Position numbers and translations under genes: made by a program. Positions 42,485 to 52,455 of a stretch of 64,000 bases of DNA are shown piece after piece. Below the pieces are notes generated by a model. It did not search any database. It was not told the DNA's origin and saw nothing but the letters and a program-made list of their open reading frames with translations. Within the stretch, counting starts at the first letter, position 1. Each line of letters opens with the position of its first letter. Origin of the DNA: an uncultured Pseudomonadota bacterium. GTDB taxonomy: Bacteria; Pseudomonadota; Gammaproteobacteria; Steroidobacterales; Steroidobacteraceae. The stretch covers positions 17,834-81,833 of the forward strand of contig CALGVD010000029.1 in assembly GCA_937920275.1 (NCBI GenBank). The letters are read 5' to 3'.

Positions 42485-43330
42485 TCAAGGCCGTTCCCTC
42501 GGACCGACCGAGGGATCACCCCGGTTCATGCCGTAGGGCCCCTCAGCGACCTCGTCCTGACCGAGGATCGCGAGCAATACCCTTCGATTCGCGCTTCGAC
42601 CGGCCTCGGAGTCGTTCGGTTGCAGCGGACGATGCTCGCCGAAACCGAGCACCGCGAAACGTGCTGGGTCGAGGCCGCTGGCGACCAGCACCCTGACCAC
42701 CGCACCGGCCCTGGCTGCCGAAAGATCCCAGTTGTCCCGATAAAGACCGCCCTGGATCGGGACATCGTCCGTGTGGCCCTCGACCCGTATCGGATTCCCG
42801 AAACCGATCAATGTTTCAGCGAGCTGGGACAGCACGCGCTCGGCGGCCGGATTGAGGGTCGCCGAGCCGCTGGCGAACAGCACATCGTTCCGGATCTCCA
42901 CCTCCACCCACATCGGGTGCTGCCGGATGGTGACTTGGTCGCTCATCACGAGCGGCGCCGTCGCCCGAGCGATCCGCATCGCGATCCGTCCGGCATTCAG
43001 CTCCTCGAGCGAGGGAAGATCGGGCGAAGCGTTGGGGGTCTGGCTCAGCGGAATGGCTCCGCCAGGCTCGATCGTCGCGAGCGGGATCGGTCCAGAGATC
43101 GCGGAGCGCGGCAGTACCCCGGAGTCCGAATCAGGGCCCGCGCCGTTGAACGCCACCGACAGCGCATCCGCGACGACCCGATACTTGCCGGTGTTCAGCG
43201 AGGAGATGGCATACATGACGACGAAGAACGCCAAGAGTAGCGTCATCAGATCGGCGTAGGGGATGGCCCAGGCCTCATGGTTGAGTCGTTCCTCGGTCGG
43301 TCGCCGTCGTCGTCGGGGTTTGCGGATCAC
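42485..43330 (-). CDS. motD: Flagellar motor stator protein MotD (MotB family)
   Basis: 281 residues. One membrane helix (about 24-44) with the proton-carrying Asp in IPYADLMTLLLAFFVVMYAIS, and a C-terminal OmpA/MotB peptidoglycan-binding domain (about 150-265) with INPIRVEGHTDDVP-like IRVEGHTDDVPIQGG and NRRVLLAILG. The N-terminus is very basic (MIRKPRRRRRPTEERLNHEAW). Forms the stator with MotC. Confidence 0.93.
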   Translation of the reverse strand: MIRKPRRRRRPTEERLNHEAWAIPYADLMTLLLAFFVVMYAISSLNTGKYRVVADALSVAFNGAGPDSDSGVLPRSAISGPIPLATIEPGGAIPLSQTPNASPDLPSLEELNAGRIAMRIARATAPLVMSDQVTIRQHPMWVEVEIRNDVLFASGSATLNPAAERVLSQLAETLIGFGNPIRVEGHTDDVPIQGGLYRDNWDLSAARAGAVVRVLVASGLDPARFAVLGFGEHRPLQPNDSEAGRSANRRVLLAILGQDEVAEGPYGMNRGDPSVGPRERP

Positions 43331-43340
43331 GCTGCAGCGC

Positions 43341-44096
43341 TCATGTCGACAGATACCCTTGTAGGCGTGCCTCCAGAACGCGCGGGTTCTCGCCTTGGGC
43401 GACCGCTGCCAATCCGTCGATGATCATGATGCGTCGACGCGTCTCCAGCTGGATGAGTGACCGTAGTTTTCCGGCCGTCGGCAGAAACAACAGGTTCGCG
43501 AATCCGATCCCGTACACCGTGGCGGTGAACGCAGCCGCGATCCCCTGACCCAGCAGCCGAGGATCTTCCAGGTTCTGCATCACCGTCATCAGGCCGAGCA
43601 CGGCACCGATGATCCCCAGAGTCGGCGCATAGACACCCATCGACTCGAACACCCGGGCCGCTGCCATCTCAGCGTCCTCACGGGCGTCGAGTTCGATCTC
43701 CATGATCGAGCGCAGTCGCTCGGGATCGGTCCCATCGACCACCAACTGCAGACCGCGACGCATGAACGGATCCTCCAGTTGGTCGATCTCCGGCTCCAGC
43801 CCCAGCAACCCGCTGCGGCGAGTGGTACGGCTCAATCCGACCAGCCTCGCGATGATGGATTCGTCAGCACTCGACGGTGGGTGGACCATCCACGACGACA
43901 TCGCGATGGCCCTGCGAAGGGTCGGTTCGGGCGTCTGCACCAGGACAGCGGCGACGGTGCCAAGCAGGACGATCATCAACGCCGCGATCGACAGCAACGC
44001 GGCGAGCGCAGCACCTTTCAGGATCGACCCGACCACCACTGAGACGACCGCAAGCAGCAGTCCCAGCAGCGTCACCCGATCGAGGTCACGCCTCAC
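43341..44096 (-). CDS. motC: Flagellar motor stator protein MotC (MotA family)
   Basis: 251 residues with four membrane segments, two near the N-terminus (about 7-50) and two near 150-200. The MotA motif GVYAPTLGIIGAVLGLMTVMQNLEDPRLLGQGIAAAFTATVYGIGFANLLFLP is clear. Drives rotation by proton flow with MotD. The gene starts inside fliA, overlapping by 11 bases, and precedes motD by 10. Confidence 0.93.
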   Translation of the reverse strand: MRRDLDRVTLLGLLLAVVSVVVGSILKGAALAALLSIAALMIVLLGTVAAVLVQTPEPTLRRAIAMSSWMVHPPSSADESIIARLVGLSRTTRRSGLLGLEPEIDQLEDPFMRRGLQLVVDGTDPERLRSIMEIELDAREDAEMAAARVFESMGVYAPTLGIIGAVLGLMTVMQNLEDPRLLGQGIAAAFTATVYGIGFANLLFLPTAGKLRSLIQLETRRRIMIIDGLAAVAQGENPRVLEARLQGYLST

Positions 44097-44823
44097 GGGT
44101 TGCGGGCATCTGATCCCGCCAATCTGCGAGCCGCGCCTTCAATCGTGCGACGGCTTGACCGTGAAGTTGCGAGACCCGTGATTCCGTCACGCCCATGACG
44201 CGACCGATCTCCTTGAGGTTCAGTTCCTCTTGGTAATAAAGCGCCATGAGCAACCGCTCCCGCTCGGGAAGGCCGGCGATCTCACGGACCAGCGCCGCGC
44301 GGAATCCCAGATCGGCCACTTGTCTGAATGGATCGGGACCGTGGTCCGGCGCGTCGAGGTTGTCCATCTCTTCCAAGCTCGCCAGCTGACAAGCGACGGA
44401 GTCTTGGACGATGTGGTGATACTCGTCGAGCTGGATCCCGAGTCGGGCAGCGATGTCGCCCGGTCGGGCCTCATTACCGGTCTCTCGCTCGATCTCGCGG
44501 ATCGCCTGCGCGACCTCGCGCGAACGGCGATGCACCGATCGAGGCGCCCAATCGAGCTTGCGCAAGGCGTCGATCATCGACCCGCGTATACGGATCCCGG
44601 CGAACGTCTCGAAGGTGGCCCCCTTTCCGTCCGTGTAGTGCGCCGCGGCCTCGAGCAAGCCGAGCATGCCCGCTTGGATCAGGTCATCGACCTCGACGGA
44701 GGCTGGCAGCCTTGCACAGAGGTGGTAAGCGATACGTTTGACGAGCTCGGCATGCCGTCGTACGAGCAAGTCCGCCTCACGCGCTCGGTCGAAGCCCGCT
44801 GGCGCGATCACCGCCGCGTTCAC
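44086..44823 (-). CDS. fliA: RNA polymerase sigma factor for flagellar genes (sigma-28)
   Basis: 245 residues from the GTG at 44823, which overlaps the fleN stop by 4 bases; the track ORF adds codons antisense to nothing useful inside fleN. Region 2 is HLCARLPASVEVDDLIQAGMLGLLEAAAHYTDGKGATFETFAGIRIRGSMIDALRKLDW, region 3 follows, and region 4 is LPERERLLMALYYQEELNLKEIGRVMGVTESRVSQLHGQAV. It directs late flagellar and chemotaxis genes. Upstream of motC in the flhA-flhF-fleN-fliA order of polar flagellates. Confidence 0.96.
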   Translation of the reverse strand: MNAAVIAPAGFDRAREADLLVRRHAELVKRIAYHLCARLPASVEVDDLIQAGMLGLLEAAAHYTDGKGATFETFAGIRIRGSMIDALRKLDWAPRSVHRRSREVAQAIREIERETGNEARPGDIAARLGIQLDEYHHIVQDSVACQLASLEEMDNLDAPDHGPDPFRQVADLGFRAALVREIAGLPERERLLMALYYQEELNLKEIGRVMGVTESRVSQLHGQAVARLKARLADWRDQMPATREA

Positions 44824-45680
44824 CGCACCACCTGCAACCGTGGCGCAGGGCGCGACACGCGCTCGGAGAAGAACCCGATGTTGCCCCGCCCCTCCGGCGT
44901 TTCCCAAGACTTGATGGTGCCCGCGAGGCGAGAGATCGCCTGCGCAGCATTGGAACTGGGGAACGCCTCGACCACCGGCCGCTGCTCACGGACCGCTCGC
45001 CGCAACAGATCATCCGCCGGGATATCCGCAGAGTGTTCGAGTGTCACATCGAGAAAGCGGCTGGTCACGCGCTGTAGCGCCGCGAACAACCGCGCGCCGG
45101 CCAACGGCCCCTGGGTCATGTTGGTGACCACGCGGAACTGTCGGACGCCGTGGCTGCGGCTGAGTATCTTGATCACCGCATAGGCGTCCGTGACCGAGGC
45201 GGGATCCTCGCAGACCACCACCAACACATGTTGCGCAGCCTGCACCAATTGCAGGACACCGTTCGAGATGCCCGCGGCGGTGTCGACCATGAGCAGATCG
45301 AGGTCCGCGGTCAGATCGCTGAAAGCCCTGACCAAGCCGAGATGCCCGTTGTCATCGAGACCCGCAAGGGGTGTCATGCCGGATGCACCCGCAACCATGG
45401 AAAGACCTGGCCGCACGGGCGTGAGCACCTCATCGAGACTCAGGCGTCCGAGCACCATGTCCGCGAGGGTGCGCCTTGGTGTGATGCCGAGCAGGACATC
45501 GGCGTTGGCCAAGCCCACATCCCCATCCAGCAGAACGACACGCCGACCCGCAGCGGCGCTGGCGATCGCGAGGTTGATGCTGAGCGTCGATTTACCGACG
45601 CCGCCCTTCCCGCCGCTGACGGCGACGACCTGCACTGGGTCGCGGCGCAGGATCCGTCCGGAGATATCAGGAGGCGACAT
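44820..45680 (-). CDS. fleN: Flagellar number regulator FleN/FlhG (MinD-like ATPase)
   Basis: 286 residues from the ATG at 45680; the track start at 45719 lies within flhF. Deviant Walker A VSGGKGGVGKSTLSINLAIA, then LLDGDVGLANADVLLGI and LMVDTAAGISNGVLQLVQAA. In polar flagellates FleN holds back FleQ and works with FlhF to set flagellar number and place. Overlaps flhF by 14 bases and fliA by 4. Confidence 0.95.
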   Translation of the reverse strand: MSPPDISGRILRRDPVQVVAVSGGKGGVGKSTLSINLAIASAAAGRRVVLLDGDVGLANADVLLGITPRRTLADMVLGRLSLDEVLTPVRPGLSMVAGASGMTPLAGLDDNGHLGLVRAFSDLTADLDLLMVDTAAGISNGVLQLVQAAQHVLVVVCEDPASVTDAYAVIKILSRSHGVRQFRVVTNMTQGPLAGARLFAALQRVTSRFLDVTLEHSADIPADDLLRRAVREQRPVVEAFPSSNAAQAISRLAGTIKSWETPEGRGNIGFFSERVSRPAPRLQVVR

Positions 45681-46893
45681 GCACACGACCCTCCAACCGG
45701 CTGACCAGCAGGTCCTCATCCGCCGTGTTTCCGTTGCGCTCCTGCAGCGCGACCGCCAAGGCGATCAATTCATCAGATCGCGCGGGGCGCAGGTCATCGG
45801 GCAACCTCGTGCCATCGGTCACATAGGCGAGCGGCAGACCGGCCGTGATCACCGCTGAGAGCAGACCGCCGAGGCTTGCCGCCTCGTCGAGTCGGGTGGC
45901 GATACAGGCCGTCACGCCTGCGCGTGCATAGCGCAGGGCGAGCTGGCGCGCTGCGGTGGCTTGTAGAGTCGCTGGCAGGACCGCAGCGATCGATCCGGCG
46001 CTGCGCAGGATGCTGAGATTCCGCTCTTCGAGACCTGGATCATCGCTGCGATCATCGCTGCGCAGCCCGACCGCACCGGTATCCACCAAGACGAGGCGCT
46101 GCTCACCGAGCCGCGCGAGCAGCGCAGGAAGCGCCTCGATCTCTTCGACCTGATACGTTGGGATGCCCAACAGCCGCCCGAGGCGGGCCAACTGCTCGAA
46201 CGCACCGAACCGGGGATCGCCGGCACTCACCAACACCGCGCCGTTCGGGCCGTTCCGCAGCACCCATCGCGCCGCGATGCCCGCCATTGCGCTGGACTTG
46301 CCGGATCCGGGACTGCCGATCAACGACAGCACCCCCCCTTGGGTCGTCCAACGATCGTCGATCGTCTTCAGTCGGTCGCAGAGCGCCGCGAGACCCTGCT
46401 GCCGTGCTCGCTCGAGTTCGTCGTCCGAAGTGACGCCCTCAAGCAGTGCGGCCCCGAGTTCGCGATCAAGTCCGAGCGATGCGAACTCGCGCATCAGAGC
46501 AGCCTTCACCGGGGCGCGACGCGTAAGGTCGTTCCACGCGAGCGCCGCCAGTTGGGTCTCGAGCAGATGCCGCAAGGACCTCAACTCACTGTCGATGGCG
46601 GGACTGCCTGCGACGGCTGGCGGAAGAACGCCTGGCGGGATACCGACTGGCGAGACGACGGCGGGTCGACTGGCCGATCGCGTCGGCATCGCGACCGTAT
46701 CCGCGCCGACCGCGCGTCTGGCCTCCGTCAATATCTCGACGTTGGCCATCGCCTCGGGGTCTGTGGCGACCGTCAACTCCACGACACCGGCGGTCCGGCG
46801 TGTCCACAGGATCAAGGCGTCCGGCCCATGCTCCGCACGCACTTTACGCAGTGCGGTACGCATGTCCGGCGCGGTGTATTTATGCATTTTCAT
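45667..46893 (-). CDS. flhF: Flagellar biosynthesis GTPase FlhF, with divergent G motifs
   Basis: 408 residues. The N-terminal FlhF segment KMHKYTAPDMRTALRKVRAEHGPDALIL is typical. The NG domain has Walker A GSPGSGKSSAMAGIAARW at residues 193-210, where SRP-type GTPases usually have a GPTGVGKTTT form; the G3 region reads LVLVDTGAVGLRSDD in place of DTAG..xRD, and G4 is TRLDEAAS, close to TKLDEA. Family placement is certain from the context flhA-flhF-fleN and the ends, but nucleotide hydrolysis may be weakened. It sets the polar site of the flagellum. Confidence 0.92.
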   Translation of the reverse strand: MKMHKYTAPDMRTALRKVRAEHGPDALILWTRRTAGVVELTVATDPEAMANVEILTEARRAVGADTVAMPTRSASRPAVVSPVGIPPGVLPPAVAGSPAIDSELRSLRHLLETQLAALAWNDLTRRAPVKAALMREFASLGLDRELGAALLEGVTSDDELERARQQGLAALCDRLKTIDDRWTTQGGVLSLIGSPGSGKSSAMAGIAARWVLRNGPNGAVLVSAGDPRFGAFEQLARLGRLLGIPTYQVEEIEALPALLARLGEQRLVLVDTGAVGLRSDDRSDDPGLEERNLSILRSAGSIAAVLPATLQATAARQLALRYARAGVTACIATRLDEAASLGGLLSAVITAGLPLAYVTDGTRLPDDLRPARSDELIALAVALQERNGNTADEDLLVSRLEGRVHVAS

Positions 46894-46903
46894 CGCGTTT
46901 TCC

Positions 46904-48991
46904 TTAGTTCCCGATGGTGCTTACCAGGCGCACCCGGCGGCTGTCCGGTATCTCGTTCCAGGCGAGCACATGCATCTGCGGCACGGTCGCCCTGAGGAAC
47001 CTTGCAAGAATCGGGCGCAGCGCCGGCGGCACGAGCAGAACGGCCGGTTGCCCCGCCACTTCCTGGCGACGCGCTGCCTCGACGAGGTGGCCTTGGAGCC
47101 TCTCGGCCAGCCCCGGCTCGAGACCCGGCGAAGCCCCCGCGGTGCCGACGGAGTTGCCCAGCATCTGTTCGATACCCGGGTCGAGGGTGATCACCGGGAG
47201 CTCCTGTGAGATCCCGACGATGTCCTGCACGATCTGCCTTGAGAGCGCGATACGGACCTGCGCGACCAAGGCCTGGGGGTCCTGTATCCGGCCGGCATGC
47301 TCGGCCAGCGCCTCGAGCACACTGCGCAGGTTACGGACCGGGACCCGCTCAGCGAGCAAGGCCTGCAGGACCTTGACGACCACACCCACCGACAGGATTT
47401 TCGGCACGAGGTCCTCGACCAACTTGGGCGCGGTCTTGGCCAAGTTCGTGAGGAGATTCTGAGTCTCTTCATGCCCGAGGATCTCGTGGGCATGTTGCGC
47501 GATCAGTTGACTGAGGTGCGTCGCCACGACGGTGCTCGCATCGACCACGGTGTAGCCAAGCGACTGCGCGTGCTCGCGCTGCCCGGATTCGATCCAGACC
47601 GCCTCCATGCCGAACGCCGGATCACGGGTCGCCATGCCCTGCAGCGGACCGAACACCCGACCCGGATTGATCGCCATCTCGCGCTCGGGGTACACGCTCC
47701 CCTCGCCGACCGGTACACCAGAGAGCTGGATACGATAGGCGTTCGGCGACAGATCGAGATTGTCACGGATGTGGACGGCGGGGACGAGGAAGCCCAGTTC
47801 CTGCGACACCTTCAGCCGGACGCCGCGGATACGGGCGAGCAGATCACCGCCCTGCCCTTTATCGACCAGCGGCACCAGTCTGTAGCCGACCTCCAGACCG
47901 ACCAGATCGACGGGTTGCATATCATCCCAACTGAGTTCGCGGGACTCGCCGGCGGAGGCCGTCGGGACGACCGTCGCGGGTACCGCGGCTTCTCGGGTTC
48001 GGCGCCGGTGCATGAACCACGCGCTGACTCCCGCCAAACCGGCCATGGAGAGGAAAACGAAGTTCGGCATGCCTGGCACCACACCGAGCAGCGCCAGCAC
48101 GGCGGCGGCGACGCCGAGGAGCCGAGGCTCAGCGACCAGTTGCCGGGCCACCTCGCCGCCCATGTCTTGATCGCGTGACATGCGGGTCACGATCACGGCG
48201 ACCGCCGTCGCGAGCATCAACGCAGGGATCTGTGCCACCAGCCCGTCGCCGATGGTCAGCAAGACATAGATCTTGGCGGCCTCTGCGAACGACAGGTCGT
48301 GCATCATCCTCCCGATCGCCAGACCACCGATCACATTGATCATCAGGATGAGGATGCCGGCGGTGGCGTCGCCGCGTACGAACTTGCTCGCACCGTCCAT
48401 CGAACCGTAGAAATCGGCCTCCGAGCGGACCTCGACACGGCGCGTCCTGGCCTCTTCCTGATTGATCAGGCCGGCGTTCAGGTCTGCATCGATCGCCATC
48501 TGTTTACCCGGCATCGCATCGAGGGTGAAACGCGCACTGACCTCGGAGATACGACCGGCACCTTTGGTGATGACCACGAAGTTGATGATCGTGAGGATGA
48601 TGAAGACCACGATGCCGACGGCATAGTTGCCGCCGATGACGAAATCACCGAAGGCCTCGATGACCTGACCGGCTGCCGCCGTGCCGTTGTGCCCGTGCAT
48701 CAGCACCACCCGGGTGGAGGCGACGTTCAACGCCAACCGGAGCAATGTGGCGATCAGCAATACGGTGGGGAATATCGCGAAGTCGAGCGGCTTGCGGACC
48801 GTGAACACCGCGACCACGATCATCAGCGACAGGGCGATGTTGAAGGTGAAGAGCAGATCGAGTGCGAGCGCCGGCAACGGCAGGACCACCATCGCGAGCA
48901 AGCCCAGCACGCCGATCGGGATGCCGATCCCGCTCAACATCAATTGGCGAAGCGGAAGCACCGTCGATGGCGCCCCTGGCGGCGATATCAT
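46904..48991 (-). CDS. flhA: Flagellar export apparatus protein FlhA
   Basis: 695 residues, standard length. Seven to eight membrane helices in residues 15-325, the conserved cytoplasmic loop DAMPGKQMAIDADLNAGLINQEEARTRR and FVRGDATAGILILMINVIGGLAIG, then the large cytoplasmic domain (350-695) that binds export chaperones. Overlaps flhB by ATGA and precedes flhF by 10 bases. Confidence 0.97.
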   Translation of the reverse strand: MISPPGAPSTVLPLRQLMLSGIGIPIGVLGLLAMVVLPLPALALDLLFTFNIALSLMIVVAVFTVRKPLDFAIFPTVLLIATLLRLALNVASTRVVLMHGHNGTAAAGQVIEAFGDFVIGGNYAVGIVVFIILTIINFVVITKGAGRISEVSARFTLDAMPGKQMAIDADLNAGLINQEEARTRRVEVRSEADFYGSMDGASKFVRGDATAGILILMINVIGGLAIGRMMHDLSFAEAAKIYVLLTIGDGLVAQIPALMLATAVAVIVTRMSRDQDMGGEVARQLVAEPRLLGVAAAVLALLGVVPGMPNFVFLSMAGLAGVSAWFMHRRRTREAAVPATVVPTASAGESRELSWDDMQPVDLVGLEVGYRLVPLVDKGQGGDLLARIRGVRLKVSQELGFLVPAVHIRDNLDLSPNAYRIQLSGVPVGEGSVYPEREMAINPGRVFGPLQGMATRDPAFGMEAVWIESGQREHAQSLGYTVVDASTVVATHLSQLIAQHAHEILGHEETQNLLTNLAKTAPKLVEDLVPKILSVGVVVKVLQALLAERVPVRNLRSVLEALAEHAGRIQDPQALVAQVRIALSRQIVQDIVGISQELPVITLDPGIEQMLGNSVGTAGASPGLEPGLAERLQGHLVEAARRQEVAGQPAVLLVPPALRPILARFLRATVPQMHVLAWNEIPDSRRVRLVSTIGN

Positions 48992-50133
48992 GGTGCCGCA
49001 CCGGTGGGGGCCGCGATGTGCTCGATCGAGTCATCGAAAATCGGTGGCGCAGGCGGTGCCTCGCCGCGTCGCCGGGCGACCTTGATGTGCCAGACATAAG
49101 TCAGCACCTGGGCCACCGCCACGAAGAGCGTGTGCGGGACCTGACGACCGATATCCACATATCGGAAGAGCGCTCTTGCCAAGGGCGGCGCTGAGACCAT
49201 GGTCACCCCATGCTCGCGGGCGACCTCGCGGATCCGCGCCGCGACCTCGTCCGAACCCTTGGCGAGGACGACGGGTGCGAAGTCGCGCTTCTCGTCGTAA
49301 CGCAATGCGACAGCGAAGTGCGTGGGATTCGTGATGACCACATCGGCCTGCGGGACATCCTGCAGCATCCGGCGCTTCGCCAAAGTCTGCTGCATGCTGC
49401 GTATCCGGGAACGGGTCTCGGGGGAACCCTCCGACTCCTTCATCTCCTCGCGGATCTGCTGCATGCTCATCCGTAATTCCTTGGTGTGCTGCCAGAGCTG
49501 GAAAGGCGCATCGAACGCTGCGATGATCGCGAGACCTGCCGACATCGCCAGCAGCGCATACAACGCGATCCGTCCTGACTCGATGATCGCGGGACCGAGC
49601 GGCTGGGTGGCAAGCGCCCGCACTTCACCGAGCTGGGATCGGATGACCAGCACCGCGATCCCGGCGACCAACGCGAACTTCGCCAATGATTTGCAGAGCT
49701 CCACGAGGCTTCTCAAGGAGAACATCCTGCCGAAACCCTTGACGGGATCGAGCCGCTCCGGCTTGAGCGCCAGAGCCTCGGTGCTGAAGTTCCAGCCACC
49801 GATGAGCGCCGGCGATGCGAGTGCGGCGACGAGCGTCGCCGCCAACAGCGGCATTATCCCGAGCAGTGCCAGTCCACTGGATGCACCGAGACTGCGGAGC
49901 ATGATGTCGTCGTGGATGAGATCGCTGCCGCGGACGGAGAGACTCGACGCGAGCATCTCCATCAGCGAGCCTGCGGCGTCCGCTCCGAACAGCAGCAACG
50001 CCCCGGTCGCCGCAAGCGTGACGGCTGCCGCACCCAGATCGACCGACCGAGGGACCTGACCCTTCTTCCTTGCGTCCTCGAGCTTCTTGGCTGTCGGGGC
50101 CTCTGTACGTTCTTGAGCGTCTTCACTGGCCAT
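48988..50133 (-). CDS. flhB: Flagellar export gate protein FlhB
   Basis: 381 residues. Four membrane helices, N-terminal AQERTEAPTAKKLEDARKKGQVPRS, and the self-cleavage site NPTH in ADVVITNPTHFAVALRYDE near residue 270, which lets FlhB switch from rod/hook to filament export with FliK. Ten bases after fliR. Confidence 0.97.
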   Translation of the reverse strand: MASEDAQERTEAPTAKKLEDARKKGQVPRSVDLGAAAVTLAATGALLLFGADAAGSLMEMLASSLSVRGSDLIHDDIMLRSLGASSGLALLGIMPLLAATLVAALASPALIGGWNFSTEALALKPERLDPVKGFGRMFSLRSLVELCKSLAKFALVAGIAVLVIRSQLGEVRALATQPLGPAIIESGRIALYALLAMSAGLAIIAAFDAPFQLWQHTKELRMSMQQIREEMKESEGSPETRSRIRSMQQTLAKRRMLQDVPQADVVITNPTHFAVALRYDEKRDFAPVVLAKGSDEVAARIREVAREHGVTMVSAPPLARALFRYVDIGRQVPHTLFVAVAQVLTYVWHIKVARRRGEAPPAPPIFDDSIEHIAAPTGAAP

Positions 50134-50143
50134 GCGGATCCCC

Positions 50144-50926
50144 TCAACGCCCCGGCGTCTGCAGTGCGGCGGCCTCGGCGAGGACCTGCTGCAGCAGCGA
50201 GATGAATCCCTGCTGAACGCCCGGCAGCCCGATCTGCAGCACGACCAGACCGAACACGATCGTCACAGGGAATCCGACCGCGAAGATGTTCAAGGTGGGT
50301 GCAGCGCGGCTGATCAACCCGAACCCGATGTTGGCGATCAACAATGCCGTGAGCCCGGGCAGCGCGATCGACAACGCACCGGCGAAGAGGAACGAGCCGG
50401 TCGAGACGAGGCGCAGCATCCCGTCCGCGCCCAGCCCTTGCTGTCCGACCGGCAGTGTCCGAAATCCGTCGACCAGCACATGGATGATCGCGAGATGTCC
50501 ATCCAGTGCGAAAAAGGTCATCACCATCAAGATCACATAGAACTGACCGATGGCCGCCGTGGACGCGCCGCGCAACGGATCCACGTTGAACGCGAACGAC
50601 AGACCCATCGTGTTGGCGAGCAGCTGTCCCGCCAGCCCGACCGCGTCGAACACCAGTTGCAGGATGAACCCGATCGCGACGCCGATCAGTATCTGTTGCG
50701 CGATGACCAGCAGGCCGGGAAGCGAGAACGGTTCGATATCCGGTGCAGGCGGCAGCAAGGGCACCACCAACCACGCGATCGCGCCTGCCAGTACGATCCG
50801 CAATCGCGCCGGGACGAAGCCCGCGCCGAACGCGGGCGCCACCATCAGGCACGCGGCGATCCGGAAGAACGGCCAGATCCAATCGCCGATCCATCCCTGC
50901 AGTTGACCTGCTGCGATGTTCAGCAC
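50144..50926 (-). CDS. fliR: Flagellar export apparatus protein FliR
   Basis: 260 residues with about six membrane helices; typical segments are WPFFRIAACLMVAPAFGAGFVPARLRIVLAGAIAWLV and QILIGVAIGFILQLVFDAVGLAGQLLANTMGLSFA. Core of the FliPQR export gate. Separated from fliQ by 4 bases and flhB by 10. Confidence 0.95.
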   Translation of the reverse strand: MLNIAAGQLQGWIGDWIWPFFRIAACLMVAPAFGAGFVPARLRIVLAGAIAWLVVPLLPPAPDIEPFSLPGLLVIAQQILIGVAIGFILQLVFDAVGLAGQLLANTMGLSFAFNVDPLRGASTAAIGQFYVILMVMTFFALDGHLAIIHVLVDGFRTLPVGQQGLGADGMLRLVSTGSFLFAGALSIALPGLTALLIANIGFGLISRAAPTLNIFAVGFPVTIVFGLVVLQIGLPGVQQGFISLLQQVLAEAAALQTPGR

Positions 50927-50930
50927 GGGA

Positions 50931-51200
50931 TCACCGGATCATCGACGGGATGCTCGCGATGAGCGTCCGTGTGTAGTTGACGATGACTTTGAGCATCCAT
51001 GGACCGGCCACCACGATGGTCACCGCCATACCGATCAATTTGGGGATGAAAGAGAGCGTCATCTCGTTGATCTGGGTCGCCGCCTGGAACACGCCGACCA
51101 GCAGCCCGATCCCTAGCGCCGTGAGCAGCAACGGCATCGCGAGCAGCAGCATCGTGCCGAGCGCCCCGCTGCCGAGCTGCATGAGCGCCTCCGGGGTCAT
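50931..51200 (-). CDS. fliQ: Flagellar export apparatus protein FliQ
   Basis: 89 residues with two membrane helices (about 14-38 and 52-75); [32 protein letters not shown] is diagnostic. Overlaps fliP by ATGA. Confidence 0.96.
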   Translation of the reverse strand: MTPEALMQLGSGALGTMLLLAMPLLLTALGIGLLVGVFQAATQINEMTLSFIPKLIGMAVTIVVAGPWMLKVIVNYTRTLIASIPSMIR

Positions 51201-51970
51201 CGGATGAAGCTCCCCGCCAAGGTACCCATCACCAGCGTCCAGCCATCGACGAGCACGAACAGCATCAATTTGAAGGGTAGCGAGATCAGGACCGGCGAAA
51301 GCATCATCATGCCCATCGACATGAGTACGCTCGCCACCACAAGATCGATGATCACGAACGGAATGAAGAGCAGGAATCCGATCAGGAACGCCGTCTTGAG
51401 CTCGCTGGTGACGAATGCCGGGACAAGGATCGATAACGGGACGTCGGCGGGCGAATTGAAGCCCTGCCCACCTGAGATCCCGACGAAGGTCGCGATATCA
51501 GCCTCGCGGGTCTGCTCCAGCATGAACGCCTTGAGGGGGATGACGGCACGGTCGAGCGCCGCGACAGTGTCGATGCTGCCGTTCGAATACGGGACGATGG
51601 CCTCGGTGTTGATGCGCTCGAAGGTCGGCGCCATCACGAAGAAGGTCAGGAACAGCGCGAGACCGAGCAATACCTGGTTGGGCGGGGTCTGCCCGGCACC
51701 GATCGCCTGCCGCAGGATCCCCAGCACGATGATGATGCGCGTGAACGCCGTCATCATCAGGACGACGGCGGGCAGCAGTGTCAGGGCGGTCATCAACAAC
51801 AGCACCTGCAGCGTCAGGCTGTAGGTCTGTCCGCCGCTGCTCGCCTGCTTCACAGTCATCGCCGGCAACCCGATGCTGATGCCTTGTTCTGCCGCTTGCG
51901 CAAGATCGGGCGCGATCGCCCACGCGAGCGCCGCGAAGACCAACGCCAGCAGCCGTCTGTGGATGCTCAT
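51197..51970 (-). CDS. fliP: Flagellar export apparatus protein FliP
   Basis: 257 residues with a cleaved signal ([21 protein letters not shown]) and four membrane helices. Motifs: [37 protein letters not shown] and [48 protein letters not shown]. Main subunit of the export gate. ATGA overlaps with fliO and fliQ. Confidence 0.97.
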   Translation of the reverse strand: MSIHRRLLALVFAALAWAIAPDLAQAAEQGISIGLPAMTVKQASSGGQTYSLTLQVLLLMTALTLLPAVVLMMTAFTRIIIVLGILRQAIGAGQTPPNQVLLGLALFLTFFVMAPTFERINTEAIVPYSNGSIDTVAALDRAVIPLKAFMLEQTREADIATFVGISGGQGFNSPADVPLSILVPAFVTSELKTAFLIGFLLFIPFVIIDLVVASVLMSMGMMMLSPVLISLPFKLMLFVLVDGWTLVMGTLAGSFIR

Positions 51971-52455
51971 CGCCCGAACCCCTTGCCCAGCAATTCGGCG
52001 AACCGATAGGGCAACGGCGTGGCGGGCACCTGATCGAGCGCGGAAGACGACACGCTGGACGCGACCGATGGGTCGCTCTTGTGCAGCATCACCACCCTCC
52101 CGTCACCGACACCCAAGACCAAGCGGGCTCCGTCCACCTCGATGATCACGGCCCGCTCCTTCGAGCCGAGGGCCACTTCGTCCACGACCCGCAACGCACC
52201 GCCCCGTCCACGCGGCAGGACGCGCAACCGGCGGGCCAGCCAACCGAGCAACAGGATCGCCCCGACCACCAATGCAAGCGATAGCAACACCTGCAGAGCA
52301 CCGCTGCCGGAGTTGAGAGGCTCCCTGACAGACGCGACGGAGGGCGCCCCGAATCGCGCACCACCCGCACTCGTGACGCTGGGTGCGCTCCACATCGCAA
52401 CGGTCCCAATGGCCGCGAGAACTCCGGCATTGAGGGTCTTCAAGGGCGGTCTCAT
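51967..52455 (-). CDS. fliO: Flagellar protein FliO
   Basis: 162 residues. One membrane helix (about 55-75, [24 protein letters not shown]) followed by the FliO domain [39 protein letters not shown]. Helps assemble the FliP ring. Overlaps fliN and fliP by ATGA. Confidence 0.92.
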   Translation of the reverse strand: MRPPLKTLNAGVLAAIGTVAMWSAPSVTSAGGARFGAPSVASVREPLNSGSGALQVLLSLALVVGAILLLGWLARRLRVLPRGRGGALRVVDEVALGSKERAVIIEVDGARLVLGVGDGRVVMLHKSDPSVASSVSSSALDQVPATPLPYRFAELLGKGFGR

